Both the position numbers and the translations under genes were made by a program. A stretch of DNA of 64,000 nt, taken from Shewanella holmiensis (lineage in GTDB: Bacteria > Pseudomonadota > Gammaproteobacteria > Enterobacterales > Shewanellaceae). The notes under the pieces are model-generated. The model was not told the DNA's origin, did no database searches, and saw nothing but the letters and a program-made list of their open reading frames with translations. The stretch covers positions 294,888-358,887 of the forward strand of contig NZ_JAMTCD010000002.1 of NCBI RefSeq assembly GCF_025370255.1, written 5' to 3'. How positions within the stretch are numbered: the stretch's first letter is position 1; each line of letters starts with the position of its first letter. Of the stretch, positions 1 through 9,149 are shown one piece after another.

Positions 1-1461
1 GGTAACAGACTTAGGTAATGACTCTAAATGCTGAATTAAGCCTTTAAAGTTGTTTGCAGCGTTGCTTTTCCAGCGATGATACAAGGACCAACCAATGTTG
101 AACAATAAAGCCTTACGGGCTTTTTTATAGTTCTCTTTTGGTTCACCTAAAATAAAGCGCGTAATCACGTTACGCTCGGTCGACACTTCACTGCGCTTAG
201 CAGTAAAGTTGCCCCATAACTTGTTGAGCTCTTCGTCATAAACCAATTTATCTGGGTTAGTTAACCAAGCTTGGAATACACGTTCTTGCTCTTGCTTGAT
301 ACGCTCAAGTAAGTCACCTTCAGGTACGCTAACTTTCGATAAACGACCATACTGCTCTAATGAAATAGAGTGAATGCGGCTGCGTAAAGTTAAGTAACGT
401 AAATAACGGTATGCACTACCAAAAATGTTGTGGTGCATCGTCGGGTTGCTAGCGACAGCCAAACCTGTGTTATTTTCAAGTGTGATCAGATTTTTAGACG
501 GCGCTAAGAAACGCTGTAAACTGCGATCGTAGTGTTCTTTTAAATCGTCAGACTCACGCACAAAGTTTACTGCAGCACGTTCAATGGCTTCAATAGAACT
601 GATAATGGCACGACGTAAGTTATGCTGACGTTCGTCTTTATCACTTGGGGTGAAGTCAACAATGCCGTCAATGCAACCCGCGGTATACAACTCTTCAGGT
701 GATACCCCAACTGACTTAGCACATTCCTGCCAAGATAAGTTGTACTTACGTGCAATACTTTGTAAGCCCTGAGGTTGAATAGTATTGAAAATACCATCAC
801 GAATAGACAATAAAATGTTGGCGGCAGCCAGTGGAATAGCACCACCAGAATAGCCAGCACCAATAACAATACCTACAGTAGGCACGTCAACGTTGGCACT
901 TTCGGCAATCGCTTTAGAAATGGTATGTGCTTGGTTTTGACTATTAGCCACTTCACCAGCATCAGCACCTGGGGTGTCGATAAGGAAAACAATCGGCATA
1001 GACAGCTCAGCAAAGTGACGGATCGCTTTACAGGCCGCTAAATGATGTTCTGGCATCCAAGCGCCGTTTGCAGTACTGCGCTCTTGGGCAATAAAACCAA
1101 CGCGGCGAGTACGCGTACCGAAGTTTAGTTCCACTTCAGCACGGTAAAATGACCCTATGTGGCTTTCTGAGATGATTTTGCCTTTAAGGTCAGCAATCAT
1201 ACGCTTAGCGCCGGGACGATTTTTATCTTGAGATGGTAAAATAACTTTGTTGACGTATCCGTCAACATCTAAAGATGCCAAACCTTTTAAGTTTGATTGA
1301 ATTGCATCTTCAGTTAATAACCCTTTAATTTCTTCCGACAAACTCTGCTTACTATGAGCAGGAAATAACGAAAAATCTTTTGCCAAGTGTTCAGCTTGTA
1401 AAAATAATGGATCTGCTGAAAGTACTTGGGTCTTGTTAGCGGGCTGCTTTTTGCTGGTCAT
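1..1461 (-). CDS. Carboxyltransferase-domain protein (AccA-like), N-terminal part of a probable multidomain biotin-dependent carboxylase; cut by window edge
   Basis: The reading frame opens at ATG 1461 and runs without a stop for 487 codons to base 1, so only the N-terminus is present. The protein has the crotonase-fold carboxyltransferase signature: FLIDTPGADAGE, then IVIGAGYSGGAIPLAAA, then a TIQPQGL stretch. These are typical of the AccA half of acetyl-CoA carboxylase, which transfers CO2 from carboxybiotin to an acyl-CoA. AccA alone is about 320 residues, whereas this frame is already longer and continues. That fits a fused enzyme with further carboxylase or biotinyl domains beyond the edge. 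I recall a large AccADC-type fusion of this kind in Shewanella next to a divergent LysR gene; that identification is inference. The substrate is not shown by the sequence. Confidence 0.8.
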   Translation of the reverse strand, partial: MTSKKQPANKTQVLSADPLFLQAEHLAKDFSLFPAHSKQSLSEEIKGLLTEDAIQSNLKGLASLDVDGYVNKVILPSQDKNRPGAKRMIADLKGKIISESHIGSFYRAEVELNFGTRTRRVGFIAQERSTANGAWMPEHHLAACKAIRHFAELSMPIVFLIDTPGADAGEVANSQNQAHTISKAIAESANVDVPTVGIVIGAGYSGGAIPLAAANILLSIRDGIFNTIQPQGLQSIARKYNLSWQECAKSVGVSPEELYTAGCIDGIVDFTPSDKDERQHNLRRAIISSIEAIERAAVNFVRESDDLKEHYDRSLQRFLAPSKNLITLENNTGLAVASNPTMHHNIFGSAYRYLRYLTLRSRIHSISLEQYGRLSKVSVPEGDLLERIKQEQERVFQAWLTNPDKLVYDEELNKLWGNFTAKRSEVSTERNVITRFILGEPKENYKKARKALLFNIGWSLYHRWKSNAANNFKGLIQHLESLPKSVT

Positions 1462-1586
1462 CCTTAGATCCTCTGCGTCGTTAGCCTCTGAAATTTTTAG
1501 CCCGTAAATATAACTTTGTTAATAGGCTAATTACCATATAAACTACCTTGAACGCTTCGTTCCATTTTTGAGACAGTGAGGGCAAG

Positions 1587-2498
1587 ATGCCGGATTTGAA
1601 CGGTATGATGCTGTTTACAGCGGTAGTAAGGGCTAACGGATTCTCTCAAGCTGCACGAGACATCGGACAACCTAAATCAACAATTAGCCGAAAAGTTGCA
1701 CAACTTGAAGAAGAATTAGGGGTCCGTTTATTACAAAGAGACTCTAGAAATATCAGTCTAACGCAAATTGGCGCACTGTTTTTTCAGCATTGTGAAACCA
1801 TCAGTCAAGAAATTGAAGCCGCAAAAGCGATAATTGAAAACACTCATAGTGACATTGCAGGCTCCCTAAGAATTGCCATTCCTGTGTCTTTTTCTCAAGA
1901 AGTCATTGGCCATTTATGCTCAAGTTTTATGCGGCTATACCCTAATATTGAATTGGATATTCAGTTTACCGATAACGACATAGGTTTAGTCGGCGAAGGT
2001 TACGATATCGCAATAAAATATGGCCCATTACAATCGTCTGACTTAGTGGCAAGATTGCTTTTTGAACGTCAGCCGATTTTAGTTGCCAGCCCCAATTACA
2101 TCAAAAAACACGGTGCCCCCGCCACGCCACAAGAGTTAACTAAGCACCAAGGTATTTTATTAGGTACCAGCTTATCGGCGCCGATTTGGTCTATTGGTAA
2201 AGGAAATCGTAAAATCATGGCGACATTTCAGCGTAAAGTGAGGGTTAATAGCGCCAAAATGGTAAAACGTTTCGCACTGGATGATTTTGGCATCGCCCTG
2301 CTGTCCAACACCAGCTGTAAACAAGAAATTGCATCTGGCAGCCTAGTGCCTATATTACAAGAGTGGCCAATGGATCCGATTAAAGTATACGGGGTGTATT
2401 CCAGCCGCAGACAACTCGCATCAAATATCAGTGCCTTTTTAGACTTTATCTCTAAACGATACAGCAACCAAGAATCACTGACTTCAATCGTTAAGTAA
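1587..2498 (+). CDS. LysR-family transcriptional regulator
   Basis: A 303-residue protein of normal LysR length. The N-terminal winged helix-turn-helix covers about residues 5-63 (GFSQAARDIGQPKSTISRKVAQLEE, quoted in part: FSQAARDIGQPKSTISRK). An effector-binding domain of the periplasmic-binding-protein fold occupies about residues 90-295. It is transcribed divergently from the carboxylase gene across about 125 bp. In this family that layout usually means the regulator controls the neighbour and itself from the shared intergenic region. The effector is unknown. The start ATG at 1587 places the helix-turn-helix at the expected distance from the N-terminus; a second ATG lies six codons further on and cannot be excluded. 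Confidence 0.9.
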   Translation: MPDLNGMMLFTAVVRANGFSQAARDIGQPKSTISRKVAQLEEELGVRLLQRDSRNISLTQIGALFFQHCETISQEIEAAKAIIENTHSDIAGSLRIAIPVSFSQEVIGHLCSSFMRLYPNIELDIQFTDNDIGLVGEGYDIAIKYGPLQSSDLVARLLFERQPILVASPNYIKKHGAPATPQELTKHQGILLGTSLSAPIWSIGKGNRKIMATFQRKVRVNSAKMVKRFALDDFGIALLSNTSCKQEIASGSLVPILQEWPMDPIKVYGVYSSRRQLASNISAFLDFISKRYSNQESLTSIVK

Positions 2499-2580
2499 GC
2501 CGCTGCCATTTATAGGCCTTTCTATGCTATAACCAAATAACCATTGCCTGATATGTGCCGCCAGAACAAGGACCGACAAG

Positions 2581-3747
2581 ATGATATCCAAGCACTTACT
2601 GAGCTTATCAACCTTATTACTTATAACCACTAGCGCGATGGCTCAGGCCAATACCCTATCAAAAGATGTGGAAGAGTTACGTGTGCCACTGGCCAGTAAA
2701 GCCATGCCGCAAGTGGTGGAACGTTACCAAGGCATCTCTGAAAGCTTAAGTAACAAACTCCTGAGCGAAACTAACGAGTTAACCATGACTCAAATGGTTG
2801 CTAATGAAGGTCAGCGTTTATGGCAGCAAGCCGTTCGAGATGTGCAATCAGGTAATAGCGATGATCGCACCTTGTACTGGAGTCGTCTTATCATGCGCGC
2901 CAGCCTAAAAACTCAACCAGCTGGCTTTAACATGGCAAGTTGGCAGCGTGAAATACTGGTCAGTGCAATAGAAAAATCGTCGCGCGGCTTTAGTGATATC
3001 AATTTCAAACCCGACAGCCGCATCAAAATTCTGCTAACAGGATTTGACCCGTTCTTTCTAGACAAAGACATTGGCCAAAGTAACCCCTCAGGGGTAACGG
3101 CTTTAGCCTTGGATGGTTACACATTTAACGTTAATGGTAAAAAAGCCCAAATTGAAACCGTGATGATCCCGGTGCGTTTTGCCGATTTTGATAACGGTAT
3201 GATTGAATCGTTATTAACCCCGATTTATCGTGACAACAGTGTGGATATGATTTTTACCGTCAGTATGGGACGTGAACAATTTGATATTGAACGTTTCCCC
3301 TCTCGAAATCGCACCGCCGCCGCCCCAGATAACCTAAATGTGTTAACCGGTGCATCAACAACCAAGCCTATTGCCCCATTACTGAATAACAAAAGCTTAA
3401 ATGGTCCTGAATTTGTGGAGTTTTCTCTTCCCGTTGCCGCCATGCAACAGGTCAAAGGCAAATGGGCCGTTAATGATAACCATCAGGTCAGCACGGTTTC
3501 AGGTGGGCAATTTGATGCAAAATCCCTTAATGAGTTACAGAACGTCATCTCTGTAGAGGGATCTGGCGGGGGATATCTTTCAAATGAAATCTCTTACCGA
3601 AGCATATTACTTATGCAACAATTTAATCGAAACCTACCCGTCGGACATATTCACACCCCTATAGTGAAGGGACATGACGCTGAAGTTGAACACCAGATTG
3701 TTGAACAAATTAAGGCTATGGTTGCTGCCGCAGCTGCAACTTTGTAA
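2581..3747 (+). CDS. Exported pyroglutamyl-peptidase I (C15) homologue with Ser in place of the catalytic Cys
   Basis: This 388-residue protein starts with a signal peptide (residues 1-23, hydrophobic core LLLITTSAMA). A region of about 120 residues with no recognised domain follows, then a peptidase C15 domain from about residue 147. C15 enzymes remove N-terminal pyroglutamate and are normally cytosolic proteins of about 210 residues. The family opening motif LLTGFDPF is at 151-158. The catalytic Glu is E237 in FDIERF and the catalytic His is H358 in GHIHTP. The family motif G-T-[FY]-[VL]-C-N aligns with GGYLSNE, which puts Ser334 where the nucleophilic Cys should be. The protein may therefore be inactive, or may use serine. 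Export and the N-terminal extension are also unusual. It precedes sprT but no shared function is evident. Confidence 0.75.
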   Translation: MISKHLLSLSTLLLITTSAMAQANTLSKDVEELRVPLASKAMPQVVERYQGISESLSNKLLSETNELTMTQMVANEGQRLWQQAVRDVQSGNSDDRTLYWSRLIMRASLKTQPAGFNMASWQREILVSAIEKSSRGFSDINFKPDSRIKILLTGFDPFFLDKDIGQSNPSGVTALALDGYTFNVNGKKAQIETVMIPVRFADFDNGMIESLLTPIYRDNSVDMIFTVSMGREQFDIERFPSRNRTAAAPDNLNVLTGASTTKPIAPLLNNKSLNGPEFVEFSLPVAAMQQVKGKWAVNDNHQVSTVSGGQFDAKSLNELQNVISVEGSGGGYLSNEISYRSILLMQQFNRNLPVGHIHTPIVKGHDAEVEHQIVEQIKAMVAAAAATL

Positions 3748-3798
3748 TATCAAGCACCTTGTTAATGTATCGATTTTCTCAATAGGTTATTTCTGCAA

Positions 3799-4389
3799 AT
3801 GCAGCAGTATTTTAATAAGCATTTACGTCATATTGGTCACGCGCTGGGGTTGGTTAATACCAAACCCAGCACAGCTAAAGCGCGTGTACCAAAACCGCAA
3901 ATAATCACGCCACTGCAACAAACTATTTTGGATAAAATAGAAGTCGATTACCAACTCGCTGAGCACTACTTTAATAAATCATTCCCTCGCCCAGAAGTGC
4001 AATTCACCTTAAGGGGAAAAAGTGCTGGCACCGCACATTTACAGTTAAATAAATTGCGCTTTAATCCTGTATTGTTAGCGGAAAATGTCAGCGCCTTTTT
4101 AGATGATGTCGTCCCTCACGAAATCAGCCACCTAGTCTGTTTTCAAGTCTTTGGTCGCGTAAAACCCCACGGTGCAGAATGGCAAAGCATTATGCGTAAG
4201 GTTTATCAACGTGTCCCTAAAACCACCCATAAATTAGACACGCTATCGGTTCGCGGTAAACAATTTGAGTATTTTTGTGGCTGCGGCAGTGTGCAACTTA
4301 GCATTAGACGACATAACAATGTTGTACGTGGTAAAACCCAATATCGCTGTAAAACTTGCCAACATATGCTGCAAAGCGATCCTATTTAA
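3799..4389 (+). CDS. sprT: SprT family zinc metalloprotease-like protein
   Basis: SprT proteins are about 165 residues long and resemble the protease domain of eukaryotic Spartan/SPRTN. Here the HExxH zinc motif is HEISH at residues 107-111, and the third ligand is probably the His in KPHGAEW near 124. A C-terminal zinc ribbon is formed by C160, C162, C184 and C187. The ATG at 3799 adds an N-terminal stretch of about 35 residues before the conserved part. The gene sits upstream of endA, rsmE and gshB, the same order as in E. coli, which supports orthology. The cellular role in bacteria is not firmly established; protease activity is inferred from the motif. Confidence 0.9.
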   Translation: MQQYFNKHLRHIGHALGLVNTKPSTAKARVPKPQIITPLQQTILDKIEVDYQLAEHYFNKSFPRPEVQFTLRGKSAGTAHLQLNKLRFNPVLLAENVSAFLDDVVPHEISHLVCFQVFGRVKPHGAEWQSIMRKVYQRVPKTTHKLDTLSVRGKQFEYFCGCGSVQLSIRRHNNVVRGKTQYRCKTCQHMLQSDPI

Positions 4390-4591
4390 CGCATACGCCT
4401 ATACTGGTGAAGCAAATAAGTGTCACTCATCTCTGCATGCTAAAACCGTAACCGTTTTTTATTTTACTAGCAGTTCAAAATGGCATTTAGCTAATAGGGT
4501 TAACATTAACACATCATTGGTTGATTATTTTTTGGCTTAATGGCAAATTTGAGAACACCTGCTACAAACCAAAGCCATACAAAGGATCTGT

Positions 4592-4873
4592 ATGATAAAT
4601 AACATCAACAAAACACAAAGCTACCTCGGCATCACTTGGACATTGTCTCTATTCAATATTATATTTTTAAGTCCTGTTGCAGCAGTCTTAATCGCCTTCA
4701 CTCTTTCAAGCCATGGTTTTCCACTTGAATTTATGTTTGAAAATTGGGGGCTATCTGCTTATATCTGCATTTCATTTATCAGTTCGATTATTTTTATTTT
4801 AAAAAGTAAATCGTTCGACTCTCATAATTTTAAATCGACATTTATGTATAGTTACTGCCAAATATCAGCATGA
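4592..4873 (+). CDS. Small hypothetical membrane protein, two predicted transmembrane segments
   Basis: A 93-residue frame preceded by AAAGGATC, an acceptable ribosome-binding site about 10 bases before the ATG. Two strongly hydrophobic stretches (about residues 20-40 and 55-72) are separated by a short loop containing PLEFMFENWG. The C-terminal tail is polar, rich in Ser and Lys. I do not recognise the family. It interrupts the otherwise E. coli-like sprT-endA order. The flanking sequences (about 200 bp on each side) contain no other gene. It may be a real small membrane protein or a chance frame in AT-rich DNA; the ribosome-binding site and the clean two-helix pattern favour a gene. Confidence 0.45.
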   Translation: MINNINKTQSYLGITWTLSLFNIIFLSPVAAVLIAFTLSSHGFPLEFMFENWGLSAYICISFISSIIFILKSKSFDSHNFKSTFMYSYCQISA

Positions 4874-5102
4874 CACTTTTTGTACTGTTTATTTTATTCA
4901 TTTCAAGTAAACCAGTAGTTATGACTATCTCCTCGCATTAACGGCTCAATAAATAGCCTTAAAATCAATATTGAGCAGATTTCATCCCCCATCATTGCAT
5001 CAGTCGAAAGTATCCCTTACCATCACGCAAAAATGACAGACAAGCTGTGTCTTTTAGCCGCTTGAGTCTGCAGAATTCATCATATTTAAGGTCAGCGCTA
5101 TT

Positions 5103-5843
5103 ATGCTTTTTCCAACTATCAAAATGCGTTCAATCGTATTTTGCAGCTTGCTATGTGTTTTCATTGCTCCTATTACCGCTCACTCTGCTTCACACCCAAC
5201 GAGTTTTAATCAGGCTAAAAAAATGATCCGCAAGATCTACCAAAATAATTTGCCTTTGCAGAGCTTTTACTGTGGTTGCGATATCACCATAGCCGGTAAA
5301 GTATGGCAGCCAGAACTGGAAAAGTGCGGCTATCAAGTGCGTAAGCAGCAAGTTCGCGCCAACCGTATTGAATGGGAACACGTAGTTCCAGCGTGGGAAT
5401 TTGGTCATCAACTGCAATGCTGGCAGCAAGGTGGGCGTAAAAATTGTGGTAAAACCAGCCCTGAGTTTAACAAAATGGAATCCGACTTACACAACCTTAC
5501 TCCAGCCATTGGTGAAGTGAACGGCGATCGCAGTAATTTTCGTTTTAGTCAATGGAATGGCAAAGCCGACCAATACGGTCAATGTGACATGATTGTAGAC
5601 TTCAAAGGTAGAAAAGTGCAGCCACCAGCAAAAAGTCGTGGCGCGATTGCCAGAACCTACTTTTATATGCAGCAATCATACAAGTTACAAATTTCATCTA
5701 GCCAGCGCCAACTTTTCCAAGCATGGGATAAAATGTACCCCGTGGATAAAAATGAATGTAAACGTGATAAGTTAATTGCTAATGCGCAAGGCAATCATAA
5801 TGATTTTGTCTACAAACAATGTCAGAATCTAGGCTTTAACTAA
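5103..5843 (+). CDS. endA: Periplasmic deoxyribonuclease I (endonuclease I)
   Basis: This 246-residue protein has a signal peptide (about residues 1-29, ending near AHSAS), placing it in the periplasm or outside the cell. The family's metal-dependent nuclease core is plain: [13 protein letters not shown] around 86-98, the GGRKNC element, and [20 protein letters not shown] with the catalytic His/Asn region. Cysteines in YCGC, KCG, QC and NC fit the disulphide pattern of the Vvn/EndA group. EndA degrades extracellular or incoming DNA to oligonucleotides. The second Met (residue 8) is an alternative start that would leave the signal peptide intact. It is followed 27 bp later by rsmE, probably in one transcript. 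Confidence 0.95.
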   Translation: MLFPTIKMRSIVFCSLLCVFIAPITAHSASHPTSFNQAKKMIRKIYQNNLPLQSFYCGCDITIAGKVWQPELEKCGYQVRKQQVRANRIEWEHVVPAWEFGHQLQCWQQGGRKNCGKTSPEFNKMESDLHNLTPAIGEVNGDRSNFRFSQWNGKADQYGQCDMIVDFKGRKVQPPAKSRGAIARTYFYMQQSYKLQISSSQRQLFQAWDKMYPVDKNECKRDKLIANAQGNHNDFVYKQCQNLGFN

Positions 5844-5870
5844 TAACACTCAGCTCGGATAACGCAACCT

Positions 5871-6611
5871 ATGAGAATCCCAAAGATTTACCAAGCGATT
5901 GATGCCTTAAATATCGGTCAAATTGTTGCTTTAGATGAAGATGGCGCAGCGCATATTGGCAGAGTGTTACGCATGAATGAAGGCGATCAAATCAGCCTTT
6001 TTTGTGGTGATGGTAATGATTATTTAGCTGAAATAACTCAATCCAGTAAGAAAAATGTCTCAGTAAAGGTCTTATCTACAACGGCGAATTTGACCGAGTC
6101 ACCATTAGATTTACACCTCGGGCAAGTCATCTCTCGCGGTGACAGAATGGACTTTACCATTCAAAAATCGGTAGAGTTAGGCGTAACCACTATTACCCCA
6201 TTATTTTCTGAACGCTGTGGTGTTAAGCTTAGCGGCGAACGTTTAGAGAAAAAGATCCAGCAGTGGCAAAAAATTGTTATCAGTGCTTGCGAACAATCGG
6301 GTCGCAGTGTTGTGCCACAGGTGCGCCCAGCAATGGATTTAATAGATTGGTGCCAAGAACAAACCCAGGCATTAAAGCTGAATTTACATCCGCGAGCCGC
6401 TCACGGTATTAATGGCTTAACCCAATTAGGCCAACACAATAAAGTGCGTTTGCTTATCGGCCCTGAAGGTGGCTTATCGGATCAAGAAATTAGCATGACT
6501 GAACAATTTAGTTTTACAGACGTATTGTTAGGCCCAAGAGTGCTTCGCACCGAAACCGCGGCTCTCACGGCAATAACGGCATTACAACTCAAATTTGGTG
6601 ATATCGGTTAA
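5871..6611 (+). CDS. rsmE: 16S rRNA (uracil1498-N3)-methyltransferase
   Basis: RsmE methylates N3 of U1498 in the 30S decoding region using S-adenosylmethionine. At 246 residues the length is typical. The N-terminal PUA-like RNA-binding part ([20 protein letters not shown]) is followed by the SPOUT knot domain. The conserved C-terminal SAM-binding elements are present: [14 protein letters not shown] around 196-209 and [16 protein letters not shown] around 222-237. [18 protein letters not shown] is the family's central motif. It lies between endA and gshB as in E. coli, with 27 bp upstream and 49 bp downstream spacing, so co-transcription is likely. Confidence 0.97.
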   Translation: MRIPKIYQAIDALNIGQIVALDEDGAAHIGRVLRMNEGDQISLFCGDGNDYLAEITQSSKKNVSVKVLSTTANLTESPLDLHLGQVISRGDRMDFTIQKSVELGVTTITPLFSERCGVKLSGERLEKKIQQWQKIVISACEQSGRSVVPQVRPAMDLIDWCQEQTQALKLNLHPRAAHGINGLTQLGQHNKVRLLIGPEGGLSDQEISMTEQFSFTDVLLGPRVLRTETAALTAITALQLKFGDIG

Positions 6612-6660
6612 TGAGCCCAGCTCACACCCAATAACATAATCACATTTTAAGGATATCTAC

Positions 6661-7611
6661 ATGATCAAGCTCGGCATCGTGATGGACCCAATCAGCGACA
6701 TCAACATCAAAAAAGACTCAAGCTTCGCCATGTTACTTGCAGCCCAGTCTCGCAGCTACCAGTTGTTCTATATGGAAATGCAAGATTTAGCGATGGTTAA
6801 CGGTAAAGCAATGGGTAATATGCGCCCGTTAACCGTTTACAATGATGCAGCTAAATGGTTTGACTTGGGCGAAGCAACAGATACACCTTTATCAGACCTA
6901 GATGTGGTGTTAATGCGTAAAGACCCGCCGTTTGATACCGAATTTATCTATGCAACTTACATGCTTGAACGTGCAGAAGAAGAAGGCACACTTATTGTCA
7001 ATAAGCCGCAAAGCTTGCGTGATGCCAATGAAAAACTGTTCACTGCGTGGTTTTCAGAGTTCACGCCAGAAACCATCGTTACCCGAGATGCCAAACGCAT
7101 TCGGGCGTTTCACCAACAAAAGTCTGACATTATCATTAAACCGTTAGACGGTATGGGCGGCAGTTCTATTTTCAGAATTAAGCAAGATGATCCCAACGTG
7201 GGCGTTATTATTGAAACCTTAACCAATCACGGCCAACAATACGCTATGGCTCAGGCTTTTATTCCTGAAATCACTTTAGGTGATAAACGCATTTTAGTGG
7301 TTGACGGTGAGCCGGTACCATACTCACTGGCACGCATTCCGATGAAAGGAGAAACCCGTGGTAATTTAGCGGCAGGAGGCAGCGGCGTTGCCCAACCCTT
7401 ATCAGAAAGTGATTGGAAAATTGCCCGAGCACTGGGCCCAGAATTAAAAAAACGCGGCTTAATATTTGTCGGTTTAGATGTGATTGGTGATAAACTCACC
7501 GAGATAAATGTAACCAGCCCAACCTGTATACGTGAAATAGAAGCCGCATTCGACGTAGACATTACCGGAATGCTGATGGATGCCATCGAGGCTCGTGTAA
7601 ACAACGCTTAA
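6661..7611 (+). CDS. gshB: Glutathione synthetase (ATP-grasp)
   Basis: GshB joins gamma-glutamylcysteine and glycine with ATP in the cytosol, the last step of glutathione synthesis. The protein is 316 residues, the usual size. It begins KLGIVMDPI, the family's N-terminal motif. ATP-grasp elements follow: VLMRKDPPFD, NKPQSLRDANEK, DIIIKPLDGMGGSSIFR around residues 156-172, and the metal-binding ending LTEINVTSPT. A ribosome-binding site, AAGGATAT, precedes the ATG. It follows rsmE by 49 bp and is followed after 15 bp by an alkaline phosphatase gene. The yqgE/ruvX genes often found next to gshB are absent here. Confidence 0.98.
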   Translation: MIKLGIVMDPISDINIKKDSSFAMLLAAQSRSYQLFYMEMQDLAMVNGKAMGNMRPLTVYNDAAKWFDLGEATDTPLSDLDVVLMRKDPPFDTEFIYATYMLERAEEEGTLIVNKPQSLRDANEKLFTAWFSEFTPETIVTRDAKRIRAFHQQKSDIIIKPLDGMGGSSIFRIKQDDPNVGVIIETLTNHGQQYAMAQAFIPEITLGDKRILVVDGEPVPYSLARIPMKGETRGNLAAGGSGVAQPLSESDWKIARALGPELKKRGLIFVGLDVIGDKLTEINVTSPTCIREIEAAFDVDITGMLMDAIEARVNNA

Positions 7612-7626
7612 TAATCAGGAATTTTC

Positions 7627-9015
7627 ATGCTGTTTTTAAACACTTACCGTGGTTTTATTGCTGCATTCATTTTAGCATGTAGCCAATTCGTTACCATAAA
7701 TGCTGACGCTAATGACAATGATTTAGCAACACAAAAGCAAGCTTTAGCAAGTACGCCAGCGGCGATTGCAATGGCAAACAATGCGCAAAACATTTCTCAA
7801 TCTCGTCCTAAAAATATCATTATTATGATAGGCGATGGAATGGGGCCCGCTTACACCTCGGGATACCGTTACTATAAAGATAATCCTGAAACCGAAGAAG
7901 TTGAGCAAACAGTATTTGACCGCCTTCTGGTTGGCATGGCCAGCACCTATCCTGCCAGAGTCAGCGGTTATGTAACTGATTCGGCCGCGGCGGCAACAGC
8001 GTTATCAACCGGTTTTAAAAGTTACAATGGCGCGATCAGTGTTGATGTGGAAAAACGTCAACTTGCCACCTTACTTGAAAAAGCCAAAGCACTGGGATTA
8101 TCTACGGGTGTCGCTGTCAGCTCGCAAGTGAACCACGCCACACCAGCGGCTTTTTTAACCCACAGTGAAAGCCGTAAAAACTACACGGAAATTGCTGAGC
8201 GCTATCTTGATACCGACGCGGATGTAATTTTAGGGGGTGGACAACGTTATTTTTCAGAAGAACTGATCAACAAGTTCACCGCGAAAGGTTACCAGCACAT
8301 CACAGAAATGAGCCAACTTAACTCAGTGACCACACCTAAGGTGTTGGGGTTATTAGCTGACGTACAATTACCTTGGGTAATCAATGACAAACAAGCTAAT
8401 CAGCTCAGTTTACTAACACAAAAGTCACTCGAATTACTGTCTCAAAACCCAAACGGCTTCGTGTTATTGGTTGAAGGCAGCTTAATTGACTGGGCTGGAC
8501 ACAGTAACGATATCGCTACCGCCATGGCTGAAATGGATGGCTTTGCCCACAGTATCGAGGTGGTTGAGCAATTTGTGCGCGAGCAAAAAGACACTTTAAT
8601 GATAGTCACCGCTGATCATAATACAGGAGGGTTATCTGTGGGTGCTAACGGTGAATATGTGTGGAAGCCGGAAGTATTACATCAGGTAAAAGCCAGCCCA
8701 GACATGATTGCCGCGCAAGCGATTGCCGCACAGGAATGGCAGCCGATAGTGACAAATTTATTAGGGTTTGAACCAAAAATTCAAGAATTTGCCACACTGA
8801 CTAATGCCCGTATGCAAGGTAATGAAGCCATGGCGATTGCCTTGCGTAAGCTTATCGACATCTATTCAAATACCGGTTGGACAACAGAAGGTCACACGGG
8901 CGATGATGTGCAAGTATTTGCTGCTGGCCCTGGTGCAAAACTATTTTCAGGCCATCAAGACAATACCGATATTGCCAACAAGATTTTTAGCTTACTGCCC
9001 TCATCTGCGCAGTAA
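7627..9015 (+). CDS. Exported alkaline phosphatase (PhoA superfamily)
   Basis: Alkaline phosphatases hydrolyse phosphomonoesters in the periplasm through a phosphoserine intermediate and bound Zn and Mg. This 462-residue protein has an N-terminal signal segment (residues 1 to about 27). The metal-binding motif IMIGDGMGP carries D70, and the nucleophile motif YVTDSAAAATAL carries D118-S119. Downstream metal ligands are visible in LLVEGSLIDWAGHSND, VTADHNTGG and TTEGHTGDDV. It starts only 15 bp after gshB with its own AGGA-type ribosome-binding site, so it is probably the last gene of the rsmE-gshB transcript. A hairpin terminator follows at about 9084. I see no PHO box because there is almost no room for a promoter. 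Confidence 0.93.
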   Translation: MLFLNTYRGFIAAFILACSQFVTINADANDNDLATQKQALASTPAAIAMANNAQNISQSRPKNIIIMIGDGMGPAYTSGYRYYKDNPETEEVEQTVFDRLLVGMASTYPARVSGYVTDSAAAATALSTGFKSYNGAISVDVEKRQLATLLEKAKALGLSTGVAVSSQVNHATPAAFLTHSESRKNYTEIAERYLDTDADVILGGGQRYFSEELINKFTAKGYQHITEMSQLNSVTTPKVLGLLADVQLPWVINDKQANQLSLLTQKSLELLSQNPNGFVLLVEGSLIDWAGHSNDIATAMAEMDGFAHSIEVVEQFVREQKDTLMIVTADHNTGGLSVGANGEYVWKPEVLHQVKASPDMIAAQAIAAQEWQPIVTNLLGFEPKIQEFATLTNARMQGNEAMAIALRKLIDIYSNTGWTTEGHTGDDVQVFAAGPGAKLFSGHQDNTDIANKIFSLLPSSAQ

Positions 9016-9083
9016 CGCAACATGATTGCTAGCAAAGTAGAATGAATGATTATATGGCCTAAATTTAGCCACATAAGATTACC

Positions 9084-9115
9084 TTTGAAGCGCCCCCTGT
9101 CGCTTCAAATTTTTT
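9084..9115 (+). terminator. Rho-independent terminator after the alkaline phosphatase gene
   Basis: Perfect 9-bp inverted repeat TTTGAAGCG/CGCTTCAAA (9084-9092 and 9101-9109) around an 8-base loop, continuing into a run of T. It closes the endA-rsmE-gshB-phosphatase unit. Confidence 0.85.
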
Positions 9116-9149
9116 AACGGCTCCGCTAAAAAACTGATAGTAGGTCAAC

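Noticed and set aside
567..869. Minus-strand 100-codon hydrophobic frame
   Set aside because: It lies fully inside the carboxyltransferase gene in another frame and has no ribosome-binding site.
3674..3904. Plus-strand 76-codon frame across the end of the peptidase and start of sprT
   Set aside because: It overlaps two well-supported genes out of frame.
4265..4540. Frame extending past the sprT 3' end
   Set aside because: Most of it is the shadow of sprT; the tail in AT-rich DNA has no domain or separate start signal.
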